Source: an uncultured Porphyromonadaceae bacterium (lineage in GTDB: Bacteria; Bacteroidota; Bacteroidia; Bacteroidales; Muribaculaceae). From it: a stretch of DNA of 49,419 nucleotides. Made by a program: the position numbers and the translations under genes. The DNA is taken from NCBI GenBank assembly GCA_947175495.1, contig CAMWNB010000014.1, forward strand, positions 1-49,419, read 5' to 3'. Of this stretch, positions 9,501 through 16,578 are shown piece by piece. Numbering within the stretch: position 1 is the stretch's first letter; each line of letters opens with the position of its first letter. The notes beneath the pieces were generated by a model. The model saw only the letters and a program-made list of their open reading frames with translations. It was not told the DNA's origin and made no database searches.

Positions 9501-9706
9501 CTGCCTTTCACCACCACTGAAGCGCCGATGAGGGGCTCGCCGGTGGAGTCGGTCACAGTGCCACTCACGCTCTTCACTACAGATTCGGCAGCGGGCGCGG
9601 GTGCGGGCGCTGCGAAGACGTCGGCAGGCGAGGCAGCCATCATGGCGGTGGTGGCCATGGCGATCAGCGCCGCGCGCGACAGTCTGTTTCTACTGTTGTC
9701 ATTCAT
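6509..9706 (-). CDS. susC: SusC/RagA-family TonB-dependent outer-membrane transporter
   Basis: 1065 residues. Order: signal peptide (about 1-33); carboxypeptidase-regulatory-like beta-sandwich (about 46-120, with GTVTDSTGEPLIGASVVVKG); the SusC signature VVVGYGTQKKATLTGSV; plug domain with DPSDIESMNFLKDAAA-like text and AASIYGSKAAGGVVLVTTK; then a large beta-barrel ending in Phe (TFGANLTF). It imports oligosaccharides in a complex with SusD using TonB energy. There is no N-terminal STN signalling domain, so it does not look like a classic transducer for an anti-sigma factor even though an ECF sigma gene lies 48 bases upstream on the same strand. I could not find a canonical TAnnTTTG promoter in that 48-base gap. 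Confidence 0.96.
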   Translation of the reverse strand: MNDNSRNRLSRAALIAMATTAMMAASPADVFAAPAPAPAAESVVKSVSGTVTDSTGEPLIGASVVVKGSTQSAITDIDGNFSLKNLKGKTLVVSYVGMKTQEVPVTSDHLNITLEENSEVLSEVVVVGYGTQKKATLTGSVAVVDEKSLENKGTLSSPVQALQGQVPGVIITRQSSAPGDESWGMSLRGAFSKNNSEPLVIIDGVEYDSVNELRLLNPSDIESMNFLKDAAASIYGSKAAGGVVLVTTKKAKEGKVKVDYSGSFTYKTIGLQNQGMSLLEWADGILESRGNDGYNMTDTWMRYATLAKMYTNQWIAGNPLGMANVTEMMFFDTDWQDVMWGNSWSTQHELSVSGGTEKNLFRFSLGYMYDDSNLKWGNNHNQRINMRLNNTFQIMKGMTLQSVIGYNRQDQVAPSQIGAALNVGQAQPGFPTSTVDGKPYGWAEQWRTPNWLVELGGDNKLKVNAVNISETLRYEIIDGLRANVVLGYNHSEAVRDKQTLSIDFYRYNGQELAFTSPLKKDNSYEKTQSSTDFYSVQGYLDWNKTFANDHNLTLLGGVQYNMKQYEGFGVSTLDIQPSLEIPNGSGEVRLSTPRKWEESILSYYGRANYDYKSKYMLEGQFRYDGSSKFQAANRWAFFWGTSLGWRLTEEKFMEGVRPYINELKLRASYGNVGNQNGIDRYSGVTFYTMYNTGGNLLGGQLVSNMDVKGTLPSTDRTWERVHNYNLALDFGFFNNRLTGTVEAFWKRTNNMLIDVIYPGILGAAAPTANKGKFKAWGYEGQVNWNDRIGQVNYHIGGTFTYVENRLLDNGGSGAIGAGVRSDQEGYPLNSVWGYRYCGKIQNEETLEKYIARYGENYGGAGNIQLVRVGDNMFQDINNDGKINQDDLVYLGTDDPKIQYSFNFGAEWNGFDVNFIFQGAAKRTIWRVTGTGNDPDPWRIPMRNAWQNGSNHWVGNVWSEETPDNRYPTLTMQTSINDYNYQCSSWSVQDGSYLRLKNFTIGYTLPKAALAKQKVISNLRLYVTGTDLWEWKGNTDDWDPEANRRITDSRRYPFLRTWTFGANLTF

Positions 9707-9754
9707 GCGATTTGGGGTTGATTTATGGTTAACTATATTATTTCTTTCTATATA

Positions 9755-10261
9755 TCAGATGCACGCGCGCATGTAGCGGCGCACGATGCCGGAGGCGGTG
9801 AAGATGTGGTTCTCCACCGTGCGGGTCGACAGATTCAGGCGTGCCGCAATCTCTGCGGCGCTCAGTCCCTCGAAGCGACGGAGCACGAACACTTCGCGGC
9901 GCTTGTTGCTCAGCGCTTCTATGCAGCGGGCCTCGACGTCGGCGAGGTCGCGGGCCACAACTGTCGATTCGGTGCTGTTGTCGCTCTTGGGCAGATAGTC
10001 CATCATGTAGCGGTCTGCCTCACGGCGCACATAATGATGGCGGAGATAGTCATTCACCACATTGCGCGCAACGGTGAAAATAAGGTAGCGCAGCTGCTCC
10101 GGCAGAAATCCGCCTTCGCGCGAGTGCTCGAGAAGTTTGAGGAATACATCCTGCGCCAGGTCCGCCGCCTCGTCGGCGTCGTTGACTTTTGAGCTGATGT
10201 AGCGCACCACCTTGGGGCGCCATTGCGTATAAGCCTCTGTGATGATGTGGTCGGGATTCAT
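9755..10261 (-). CDS. ECF-type RNA polymerase sigma-70 factor
   Basis: 168 residues with the two ECF domains. Region 2 has AADLAQDVFLKLLEH and the RNA-polymerase-core-binding helices (about 10-80). Region 4 has RREVFVLRRFEGLSAAEIAA and the recognition helix LNLSTRTVENHIFTA (about 110-160). It initiates transcription from dedicated promoters. No anti-sigma (FecR-like) gene is beside it and the neighbouring SusC lacks an STN domain, which is unusual for ECF factors in this phylum. It sits between the membrane AraC regulator and susC, all on the minus strand, and may be co-transcribed with susC. A consensus promoter precedes it at 10287-10317. Its targets are not visible; the absence of canonical promoters before susC and the lyase operon would fit its acting there. 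Confidence 0.9.
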   Translation of the reverse strand: MNPDHIITEAYTQWRPKVVRYISSKVNDADEAADLAQDVFLKLLEHSREGGFLPEQLRYLIFTVARNVVNDYLRHHYVRREADRYMMDYLPKSDNSTESTVVARDLADVEARCIEALSNKRREVFVLRRFEGLSAAEIAARLNLSTRTVENHIFTASGIVRRYMRACI

Positions 10262-10286
10262 TGGTGATTAGATTTTGTTTCTGATG

Positions 10287-10317
10287 CAAAATTATCACCA
10301 TATTCACTACTCTACAA
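10287..10317 (-). promoter_or_regulatory. Bacteroidetes-type promoter of the ECF sigma gene
   Basis: Minus strand: TTG at 10317-10315, 20 nt, TAATTTTG at 10294-10287, matching the -33/-7 consensus. The start codon is 26 bases downstream. Confidence 0.75.
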
Positions 10318-10329
10318 TTAATTTAATTG
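10315..10329. promoter_or_regulatory. Palindrome overlapping the -33 element, possible operator
   Basis: CAATTAATTTAATTG is a perfect 7-1-7 palindrome whose left end is the -33 TTG of the sigma promoter. A related half-site, CAATTAAAT, follows within 15 bases. The AT-rich composition means chance is possible. Confidence 0.4.
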
Positions 10330-10399
10330 CTTTTAAATTCAATTAAATTTAGTGAAATATCAATCGTGCAACCCATTGCATTTCAGCTGCTTAATTTTT

Positions 10400-10415
10400 T
10401 GAAACACACGTTTCA
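10400..10415. promoter_or_regulatory. TGAAAC-N4-GTTTCA palindrome upstream of the sigma gene
   Basis: A perfect 6-4-6 inverted repeat, with another TGAAAC copy about 25 bases away at 10426, lies in the 200-base gap between the membrane regulator and the sigma gene. It may be a binding site, for example for the adjacent AraC-type regulator; unproven. Confidence 0.35.
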
Positions 10416-10461
10416 TGTAATTTATTGAAACTCGACGGGGCCACACGGGGCTGTTACGCAG

Positions 10462-13302
10462 CTACTTTTTCAGCCTGTCTACATACTCGGCCGGAGTGAT
10501 GCCCTCCACTTTCTTGAAATGACGGAAGAAGCTCGTGCGCGAGCTGAAACCCGCCCGAGCCGAGAGGGCAGACAGAGTGTAGCGTCCGGCATCAGGGCCT
10601 GCGGCCAGACGCTTGAACTCGGCGATGCGGCGCAGATTCACATAGTCGTAGAAACTCTGATGCAGATACTGGCTGAAATAGAACGACAGTTTGTGGCCCG
10701 ACACGCCGGCAAGCTCGGCCAGGTCGGCCAGGCGCAGTTCGGGATTGGTGTAGGGCTTGCCCTCGGCCATAATGCGGTCGAGGCGTGCGGTGATGTCGCG
10801 CCCTTCATGCTCGCTCATATTGTAAGTGCGATACTTGCGGCGCGACTCCTCGAGAGTATCGGCAGAGCCATCACCTTTCTCGCCTTCGGCAGCTGCTGCG
10901 GCGTCAGCCGCAGCAGGCGGCGTCGTTTTCGCCGCAACCGCCTCGCGTTTGCGGCGAACGTGGAGCGTATAGCTTACGACTATGAACACCAGCGCCAGCA
11001 CTCCGAGACCCAGACACACCCATAGCCACGCGGGGAAGGGCAGGCGCAGGTGCATCTGTATCTCCGTGTCGGGGCGTCCGGCCTGGCGCAGATACAGCGT
11101 GTGGGAGCCTCCGGAAAGGTCGTAGAACGAGAGATCGAACGTTCGGTCAAGGTCATGCCATTCATCGCTGTCGAGCCGATACTGGTAGTGCAGGTTGGAC
11201 GGGTCGGAGAAGTTCATCGGCGACAAGCGCAGGGTGATGCTGCCTGCATGGCGCGGAAACTCCACGCGATAGCTTCCGTCGGCGCTGCGTGCGGGCACGC
11301 CGTGCTCAAGCGGAGATCCGTTGACAAGCACCTCCGACAACCGGAGCGGAAAGCTGCGCACCTTGCCTCCGGCACGGGCGTCGTGCGGATGCACCGTCAG
11401 CAGGCCGCGCGAGTTGCCGAACCACAGGCGTCCCTGCTCGTCGAGGATAGGGGTGCAGTTTATGAACAGGGGCGACACCACTCCATCGGTGCTCCCATAC
11501 TCCACCCATTCGCCCCCGGGGGAACGGCTGAAGATTCCGTTGCTTGTGGCAAGCCACAGACAGCCGTCGCTGTCCTCGATCACGGCGCGCGGTTCCTGTT
11601 CGCCGCTGAGCGGCGTGTCGAGCGGCCCAAACTCGGTCATGCTGATGTTCGACACATACACATCGCCATGCTCAGGAAGGAAATACAGGCGTCCTGCACC
11701 GTCCTCGAACACCTCCTTGAACTTTCTGTCGCTCGGGAATCCCTTGGGAAACACACTGCTGCTGACAGTGCGGCGCGCCGGGTCGTAGACGGCCAGGCCG
11801 TTCTCGGTGCATATCCAGCCGTTGCCCCTGGAGTCGAAGAAAATCGCATATATGTTGCCGGGCGGCAGAGGACTTGTGTCGGATGTCCAGTGGCGCGTGC
11901 CCGCTCCTTTGCTGTAATGGTATAGACCGGCCGACGTTCCGCACCACAGCGAGCCGTCGGGGTGGGTCGTAAGGCTGAATATGTGGCCTGTGCGGAATGG
12001 ATTGTCGTCGGTGGCGGGTGCGTCGCCAACGGCTCCCGTCGCGGGATCGACAACATGCATGCCTCCGCCATAGGTGCCGACAACGAAACGGCCGCCAAAC
12101 CATGCGGCGGATATTATCATGTTGGTGCGCAATTCCGGCGTCTCGATGAGCCGCAGCCGCACCGGGGCATCCTCGCGCTCGTCGATTATGGCCACTCCGT
12201 TGCGTGTGCCCACGAGCAAATAAGGACGATGGCGCTTTACCACCCGCACACCACGCCCCATTGTGTTATATCCCGCATGAGAATAGACCGAGAACAGCCC
12301 TGCGGAGTAAAGCGTATATGACGCTCCGAGCTGATAATACCCGGCCCACAGCAGGCCGTCGGCATCGCAGTGCACGGAGTAGACGGCATTGCTGCTCAGA
12401 CCGCCGTCAAGCCCCGGGCGGTTGACATAGCGGTCGACAACACCGTCGGTGGACGTGTCTACGACAATTATGCCTGCGCCGTCGGTGGCGACGTACAGGC
12501 GTCCGCGCGCATCGGTGGCAAGGTCGGTGACCACGTTGCCTCCAAGGTCGGGATAAGAGGCAAGCATGCCTGTCTTACGGTCGAAGGTAACAACTCCGGC
12601 GCCGCTCGTGCCCAAGAACAGACGTCCGCCGGCCACAGCCACGCTGTTGAAGCCTTCGGGATATTCGTATAAGATGGGATAGCCGTCGTCAATCACCATG
12701 ACTCCGGCCTCGGTGGCAAGGAAAACCGTGTCTCCCGCCACCGCAATATCGGCTATCCGGCTCGACGGCGAGCCAAGGCGGCTGCCGGCCAATGCCACGG
12801 GCTTCGGCGTGTCTGCGCCGGGAGCGTACTTGTAAAGGCCGGTCGAGGTGCCGACAAGCAGGGAGTCGCCCTCCGCGGTGGCTCGCAGCACATTCACTGT
12901 GCCAAGGCTGCTCCCTCCGGCGTCGCCGGAAAATGCGGGACGAAAACTGTCGGTAGAAACGTCAAGCACCCATAATCCGTCGCCGTTGCCGGCGTATATC
13001 CTGCCACAGGCCTGCGCCAACGCGTTGACGCGCCTGTACTTGATGTCGCTGCCGGGGATAGGATAATGCTTCACCCGCACTCCGTCGAAACGGTCCACAC
13101 CGAGGCCATTGCCCAGCCAGGCGTAGCCGGTGGAGTCGCGCAGCACGCTGCTCACCGTCATGTCGAGCAGCTGACCGAACGACGACACGTTGCGGAAATC
13201 GGCACACCTCTCACCCGCCGAAGCAGAATGAGAAGCGGCCACCGCTACGCATAGCGCCACTAAGTGCAAGATATATAGAATTTTATTAGCCAAACGGTAC
13301 AC
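10462..13302 (-). CDS. Membrane-tethered AraC regulator with periplasmic propeller sensor (kinase-less HTCS)
   Basis: 946 residues starting at a GTG (13302); the N-terminus is a signal/anchor ending about residue 28. Residues about 30-660 are two-component-regulator-propeller (Reg_prop) repeats such as DSTGYAWLGNG-LGVDRF, DADGLLWAGYY and DSDGCLWLATSNGIF, forming the periplasmic sensor blades. A Y_Y_Y-type beta-sandwich follows (about 660-745, with YQYRLDSDEW). One membrane helix (about 755-778) leads to basic RRKRE, an Ala/Pro-rich linker and an AraC HTH at about 845-946 (LRLADLAELAGVSGHKLSFY and FSSRTSFFRHFKKVEGITPAEY). Classic hybrid two-component systems also have HisKA, HATPase and receiver domains (1300-1500 residues); none are present here. 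It therefore probably signals by direct conformational coupling, like a one-component membrane regulator. It follows GH88 and has its own promoter. Confidence 0.9.
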   Translation of the reverse strand: MYRLANKILYILHLVALCVAVAASHSASAGERCADFRNVSSFGQLLDMTVSSVLRDSTGYAWLGNGLGVDRFDGVRVKHYPIPGSDIKYRRVNALAQACGRIYAGNGDGLWVLDVSTDSFRPAFSGDAGGSSLGTVNVLRATAEGDSLLVGTSTGLYKYAPGADTPKPVALAGSRLGSPSSRIADIAVAGDTVFLATEAGVMVIDDGYPILYEYPEGFNSVAVAGGRLFLGTSGAGVVTFDRKTGMLASYPDLGGNVVTDLATDARGRLYVATDGAGIIVVDTSTDGVVDRYVNRPGLDGGLSSNAVYSVHCDADGLLWAGYYQLGASYTLYSAGLFSVYSHAGYNTMGRGVRVVKRHRPYLLVGTRNGVAIIDEREDAPVRLRLIETPELRTNMIISAAWFGGRFVVGTYGGGMHVVDPATGAVGDAPATDDNPFRTGHIFSLTTHPDGSLWCGTSAGLYHYSKGAGTRHWTSDTSPLPPGNIYAIFFDSRGNGWICTENGLAVYDPARRTVSSSVFPKGFPSDRKFKEVFEDGAGRLYFLPEHGDVYVSNISMTEFGPLDTPLSGEQEPRAVIEDSDGCLWLATSNGIFSRSPGGEWVEYGSTDGVVSPLFINCTPILDEQGRLWFGNSRGLLTVHPHDARAGGKVRSFPLRLSEVLVNGSPLEHGVPARSADGSYRVEFPRHAGSITLRLSPMNFSDPSNLHYQYRLDSDEWHDLDRTFDLSFYDLSGGSHTLYLRQAGRPDTEIQMHLRLPFPAWLWVCLGLGVLALVFIVVSYTLHVRRKREAVAAKTTPPAAADAAAAAEGEKGDGSADTLEESRRKYRTYNMSEHEGRDITARLDRIMAEGKPYTNPELRLADLAELAGVSGHKLSFYFSQYLHQSFYDYVNLRRIAEFKRLAAGPDAGRYTLSALSARAGFSSRTSFFRHFKKVEGITPAEYVDRLKK

Positions 13303-13316
13303 TTACTTAAGGTGCG

Positions 13317-13346
13317 CAAAATTAATGAATGTTTTTCAAAAATCAA
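13317..13346 (-). promoter_or_regulatory. Promoter of the membrane AraC regulator
   Basis: Minus strand: TTG at 13346-13344, 19 nt, TAATTTTG at 13324-13317. The GTG start is 14 bases downstream, which gives a very short leader and supports this start. Confidence 0.75.
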
Positions 13347-13366
13347 ATACGATTTTGGCGCATTTT

Positions 13367-14584
13367 TCACTTTTTTGCAACAAGATTGTCACCGTTTTCA
13401 GCTTTTTTAAGTCGATTCAGGGCTTCTATATAATAATAATCGGCATAAATTATGGATGCGTCTATTTCCGAGCCGGCAGGATGATGGCCGACGGAATGCA
13501 GCAGGAACGAGTCGTTGCGGTCGCCGCTGCGGTAGGCGTCGCCGCCAAGAGAGGCGAGCATCTTGCGCGAAGCATCATGATAGCGGGCGGCGCGGTCCTT
13601 GTCGGCATAGCCCTCGAGCTCGAGCAGAGCGGAGGCCACGACTGCTGCGGCAGAGGCGTCACGGGGAGCGTCAAGGCCGCGGGGATCGTCGAAGTCCCAT
13701 AGGGGCACGCTGTCGTCGGGAAGGCGGTCGAGATAAACATCGGCCACCTTGCAGGCAAAGTCGAGAAAACGCTGGTCGCGTGTCTCGCGGTAGACCACCG
13801 TGTAGCCGTATATAGCCCATGCCTGTCCGCGGGCCCACATGGAACTGTCGTCATAGCCCTGGTGGGTGCATCCGCGCAGGAAATTTCCGGTCTCGGAATC
13901 GTACACCGCCACATGGTAGCAGCTGCCGTCGGGGCGGAAATGGTGGCGCATGGTGGTTTCGGCATGGCTCACGGCGATGTCGTAGCAGTAGGGGTTGCCG
14001 CCGTTCTTGGCAGCGAAGAACAGCATCTCAAGGTTAATCATGGTGTCCATGATGGTGTTGTGGCCGCCATAGTCCTTGACGTGGCGCGGCCATGCGAGCA
14101 ACGTGCCCACGGCGGGATTGAAGAGCGTGGCCAGCGAGTCGGCCGCGTTCACGATTACCTTGCGGTAGTGGTCGTCGCCTGTAAGACGATAAGCGTTGCC
14201 GAAGCTGCAGTACATCAGAAATCCGAGATCGTGGTCGAACACCGGCTTGTCCAGAATGGGTTCGAGACGTCGCGTGGCCTCAGCGGCAGCGTCGCGCACG
14301 GCGGGGTCGCGTGAGTATTCGTAATCGTACCACAACACTCCGGGCCAGAAGCCGCTGCACCACTCCTCGGCGCAGATGGGACGACAGGCCCAGTGGCGGG
14401 CATCGCCCTCGATGTTGCGCGGCATCACGGTGGAATCGGCCGGCAGGTGTGCCAGTGCCTCTCGTACTTTCTCGTTGCAGTAGGCCAGATCAGCTTCGGG
14501 ATCCGGCTCGGCGGTCTTGCCCATGGAAGCGCAGCCAGCAAGGGCGAGAGCCATCAGTGAATATACTACTTTGTTGTATCTCAT
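13367..14584 (-). CDS. GH88 unsaturated glucuronyl hydrolase lipoprotein
   Basis: 405 residues. Lipobox LALAGC (Cys18), so anchored in a membrane rather than cytosolic as in Bacillus. The alpha6/alpha6 barrel motifs of GH88 are present: EEWCSGFWPGVLWY (about 73-86), FDHDLGFLMY with Asp119, HNTIMDTMINLEML with Asp180, and GYDDSSMWARGQAWAIYGY. Asp119 and Asp180 match the two catalytic Asp of Bacillus UGL (Asp88, Asp149 from memory). The enzyme hydrates the enol ether of 4,5-unsaturated uronate left by lyases, releasing a sugar plus 4-deoxy-5-keto-uronate, which is the substrate of KduI. It is third in the lyase-GH97-GH88 operon, 19 bases after GH97. Which linkage or sugar it prefers is not visible. 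Confidence 0.92.
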   Translation of the reverse strand: MRYNKVVYSLMALALAGCASMGKTAEPDPEADLAYCNEKVREALAHLPADSTVMPRNIEGDARHWACRPICAEEWCSGFWPGVLWYDYEYSRDPAVRDAAAEATRRLEPILDKPVFDHDLGFLMYCSFGNAYRLTGDDHYRKVIVNAADSLATLFNPAVGTLLAWPRHVKDYGGHNTIMDTMINLEMLFFAAKNGGNPYCYDIAVSHAETTMRHHFRPDGSCYHVAVYDSETGNFLRGCTHQGYDDSSMWARGQAWAIYGYTVVYRETRDQRFLDFACKVADVYLDRLPDDSVPLWDFDDPRGLDAPRDASAAAVVASALLELEGYADKDRAARYHDASRKMLASLGGDAYRSGDRNDSFLLHSVGHHPAGSEIDASIIYADYYYIEALNRLKKAENGDNLVAKK

Positions 14585-14603
14585 TTATATATCGTTTTCA
14601 GAA

Positions 14604-16457
14604 TCAGTCTTTCGTAAGTATCAACGCCGCACCACCGCGGGCCTGCAACGGCAGTTTCATACGCGTGCGGGAGGTCACCTTTTGCGTGGTGCACCGCACA
14701 TGCGTGGCGGTGTCGACGGCGGGATCGTCGGTAAAAATGCGTGCAGTGTATTTAGCGCCCGGCTCCAGGAAGTCGAAGTTCAGTTCGTGGGTGCGCGGGT
14801 CGTTGTTGGTCATGACGCCTACCCACCAGTCGTCGCCGCTGCGGCGCGCCATGGCCACATGCTCGCCGGGCATGCCGCTGAGCACGCGCGAGTCGTCCCA
14901 CACGGTGCGCAGACGCTCGAACCACTCTATCTCCGGTTCGCCGTTGTAGCGTTCGGGTTTGTCGTACCAGAGTATGGTCTGCAGCGGCGAGTAGAACACC
15001 ACGCTGGCGGCAAGCTGATGGGCGTGCGTGTTGCGCAGGCGCTTGTCGAAGTAGCAGATGGTGTAGTCTGCGGCACCGTTGATCATGCGTGTGAATGGCA
15101 GTGTCACGTTATGGGTGGCATCGGGCCACTCCTCGTTGCCGTGTATGCCCTCCTGTGTGAGCAGGTTGGGATAGGTGCGCGAGAAGCCCGAAGGGCGATA
15201 CTCGTCGTGGATGTTCATGAGCAGGCGGTTCTCGGCGGCATAGCGCACGAGGTCGTGAAGCCATGTGGCCCATCGGTGCGATGCATACTGCACAAAGCCG
15301 CTCTTGATGCCTTTTATCCCCCACTCTTTCAGCAGCGGCAGAAGCTCGCGCTGCTGCTTCATGAGAGCATGCTGGTTGACGTAAAGCCATATGCCGATTC
15401 CGCGCTCGCGGGCGTAGTCGACCACACGGGGCATGTCGAGCTTGTCGACCACCTTCGTGGCATCGCCGTCGTGGCTCGTGCAGGGCAGATACCACAGCCA
15501 GTCGAAGAGCATATAGGGAATATTGTGCTCGGCGCAGAAGTCGAGCGTGCGCAACGCGCCCTCGGTAGTGATGGTGGTCTCTCGCATTATGGTGCCCGGT
15601 TTCACCCAAGCGGCGGCATCGTCCACCTCGCATGGCGGATTGAGATTGAGCACGATGTCGTTGTGCTCGAGCAGCTTGCCGGGCGTGTCGGCAGCCATTA
15701 TCACTTTCCATGGCGTGGCGTAGTAGGTGACGATGTCGACAAGCGAGTACATCACCGAGCCGAGCGTGTTGTCGCCGCGGCTGTCGAAGCGGGTGAGACA
15801 CCAGTCGTCCACGTCGGCGTCGGTAAGTGCGCCCCAGTAGCCGCCGGGATATTCAATTGTGAGCGCGCGCTCAACGGGATGAGTGAGAGAATCGGGCTGC
15901 ACGCGCATGAACGGAGCCTGCGCCCATTCCTCGGCCCACAGCATCGTGCCTTCGGGCAGGCGGTAGGTGGTGAGGTCGGCCGTCACTTTGTGGAACACGG
16001 CCGCGGGATGCTCGGGGAAGAAATAGCGGAAAGCCACACCTTCGTCGTAGGCGCGGGCCTCGATGTCGAGGCGGTAGCCGGAGGCGTCGCGGCGCGACAT
16101 GTGCAGCGTGCCTCCGTTCCAGCGGTCGCGCACGGTGGAGCGCTCGCCGTAGAGAGGATGCCAGGTGGTGTCGGCCGAGGCATAGGTCACCGAGTCAAGG
16201 CGGAAAAGATCCATCCAGCTCTCGGGCTGTGCAAGCTGCCGCTTGCCCAACGCCAGCGCCATTTCCCACGAGCGGTTGTCGAGGTCAAGACCCATGCGGC
16301 CGCCACTCACCACGGGCCGGCCGCGGAAAGTCACGTCGTAGCTCACCCGGGCCACCGAGTCAGCACCTACGCTGTGATGTATGTCGATGTGCTGAGAGCC
16401 GTCAGGCGATGTCAGCGACAGCGCCGCGCCAAGCGCGGACAGGAACAAAAAATTCAT
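14604..16457 (-). CDS. GH97 glycoside hydrolase, inverting-type
   Basis: 617 residues with a signal peptide (MNFLFLSALGAALSLTS). The GH97 N-terminal beta-sandwich (about 15-260) is followed by a TIM barrel (LFDWLWYLP..., YARERGIGIWLYVNQHA, EWGIKGIKSGFVQY, MNIHDEYRPSGFSRTYPN, LLTQEGIHGNEEW). In retaining GH97 alpha-galactosidases the motif after the fourth strand has a nucleophile Asp (K-x-D-F). Here it is KSGF, with Gly, as in the SusB-like inverting branch, and the Glu residues of HDE, TQEG and NEEW supply the inverting acid/base and calcium-site carboxylates. It should remove alpha-linked hexose, most likely glucose, from the polysaccharide's oligosaccharides. It lies between the heparinase-like lyase (121-base gap) and GH88 (19 bases). 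Confidence 0.9.
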   Translation of the reverse strand: MNFLFLSALGAALSLTSPDGSQHIDIHHSVGADSVARVSYDVTFRGRPVVSGGRMGLDLDNRSWEMALALGKRQLAQPESWMDLFRLDSVTYASADTTWHPLYGERSTVRDRWNGGTLHMSRRDASGYRLDIEARAYDEGVAFRYFFPEHPAAVFHKVTADLTTYRLPEGTMLWAEEWAQAPFMRVQPDSLTHPVERALTIEYPGGYWGALTDADVDDWCLTRFDSRGDNTLGSVMYSLVDIVTYYATPWKVIMAADTPGKLLEHNDIVLNLNPPCEVDDAAAWVKPGTIMRETTITTEGALRTLDFCAEHNIPYMLFDWLWYLPCTSHDGDATKVVDKLDMPRVVDYARERGIGIWLYVNQHALMKQQRELLPLLKEWGIKGIKSGFVQYASHRWATWLHDLVRYAAENRLLMNIHDEYRPSGFSRTYPNLLTQEGIHGNEEWPDATHNVTLPFTRMINGAADYTICYFDKRLRNTHAHQLAASVVFYSPLQTILWYDKPERYNGEPEIEWFERLRTVWDDSRVLSGMPGEHVAMARRSGDDWWVGVMTNNDPRTHELNFDFLEPGAKYTARIFTDDPAVDTATHVRCTTQKVTSRTRMKLPLQARGGAALILTKD

Positions 16458-16578
16458 CCGTCTTTATGGTTTTATATTCCATAAATACGGATGAACACAC
16501 CTAAATACCTAAAACCTTAATCTTTTATTTGTCTTGTATCAGCTAAAAGAGCCAAGTTCGCGATTTTAGCCATTTCAG

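Noticed and set aside
14604-16457. GH97 as a retaining alpha-galactosidase
   Set aside because: The nucleophile Asp of the retaining branch is replaced by Gly in KSGF.
16458-16578. 18-codon ORF on the minus strand after the heparinase-like gene
   Set aside because: Too short, no ribosome-related or conserved feature visible; it probably occurs by chance in the AT-rich spacer.
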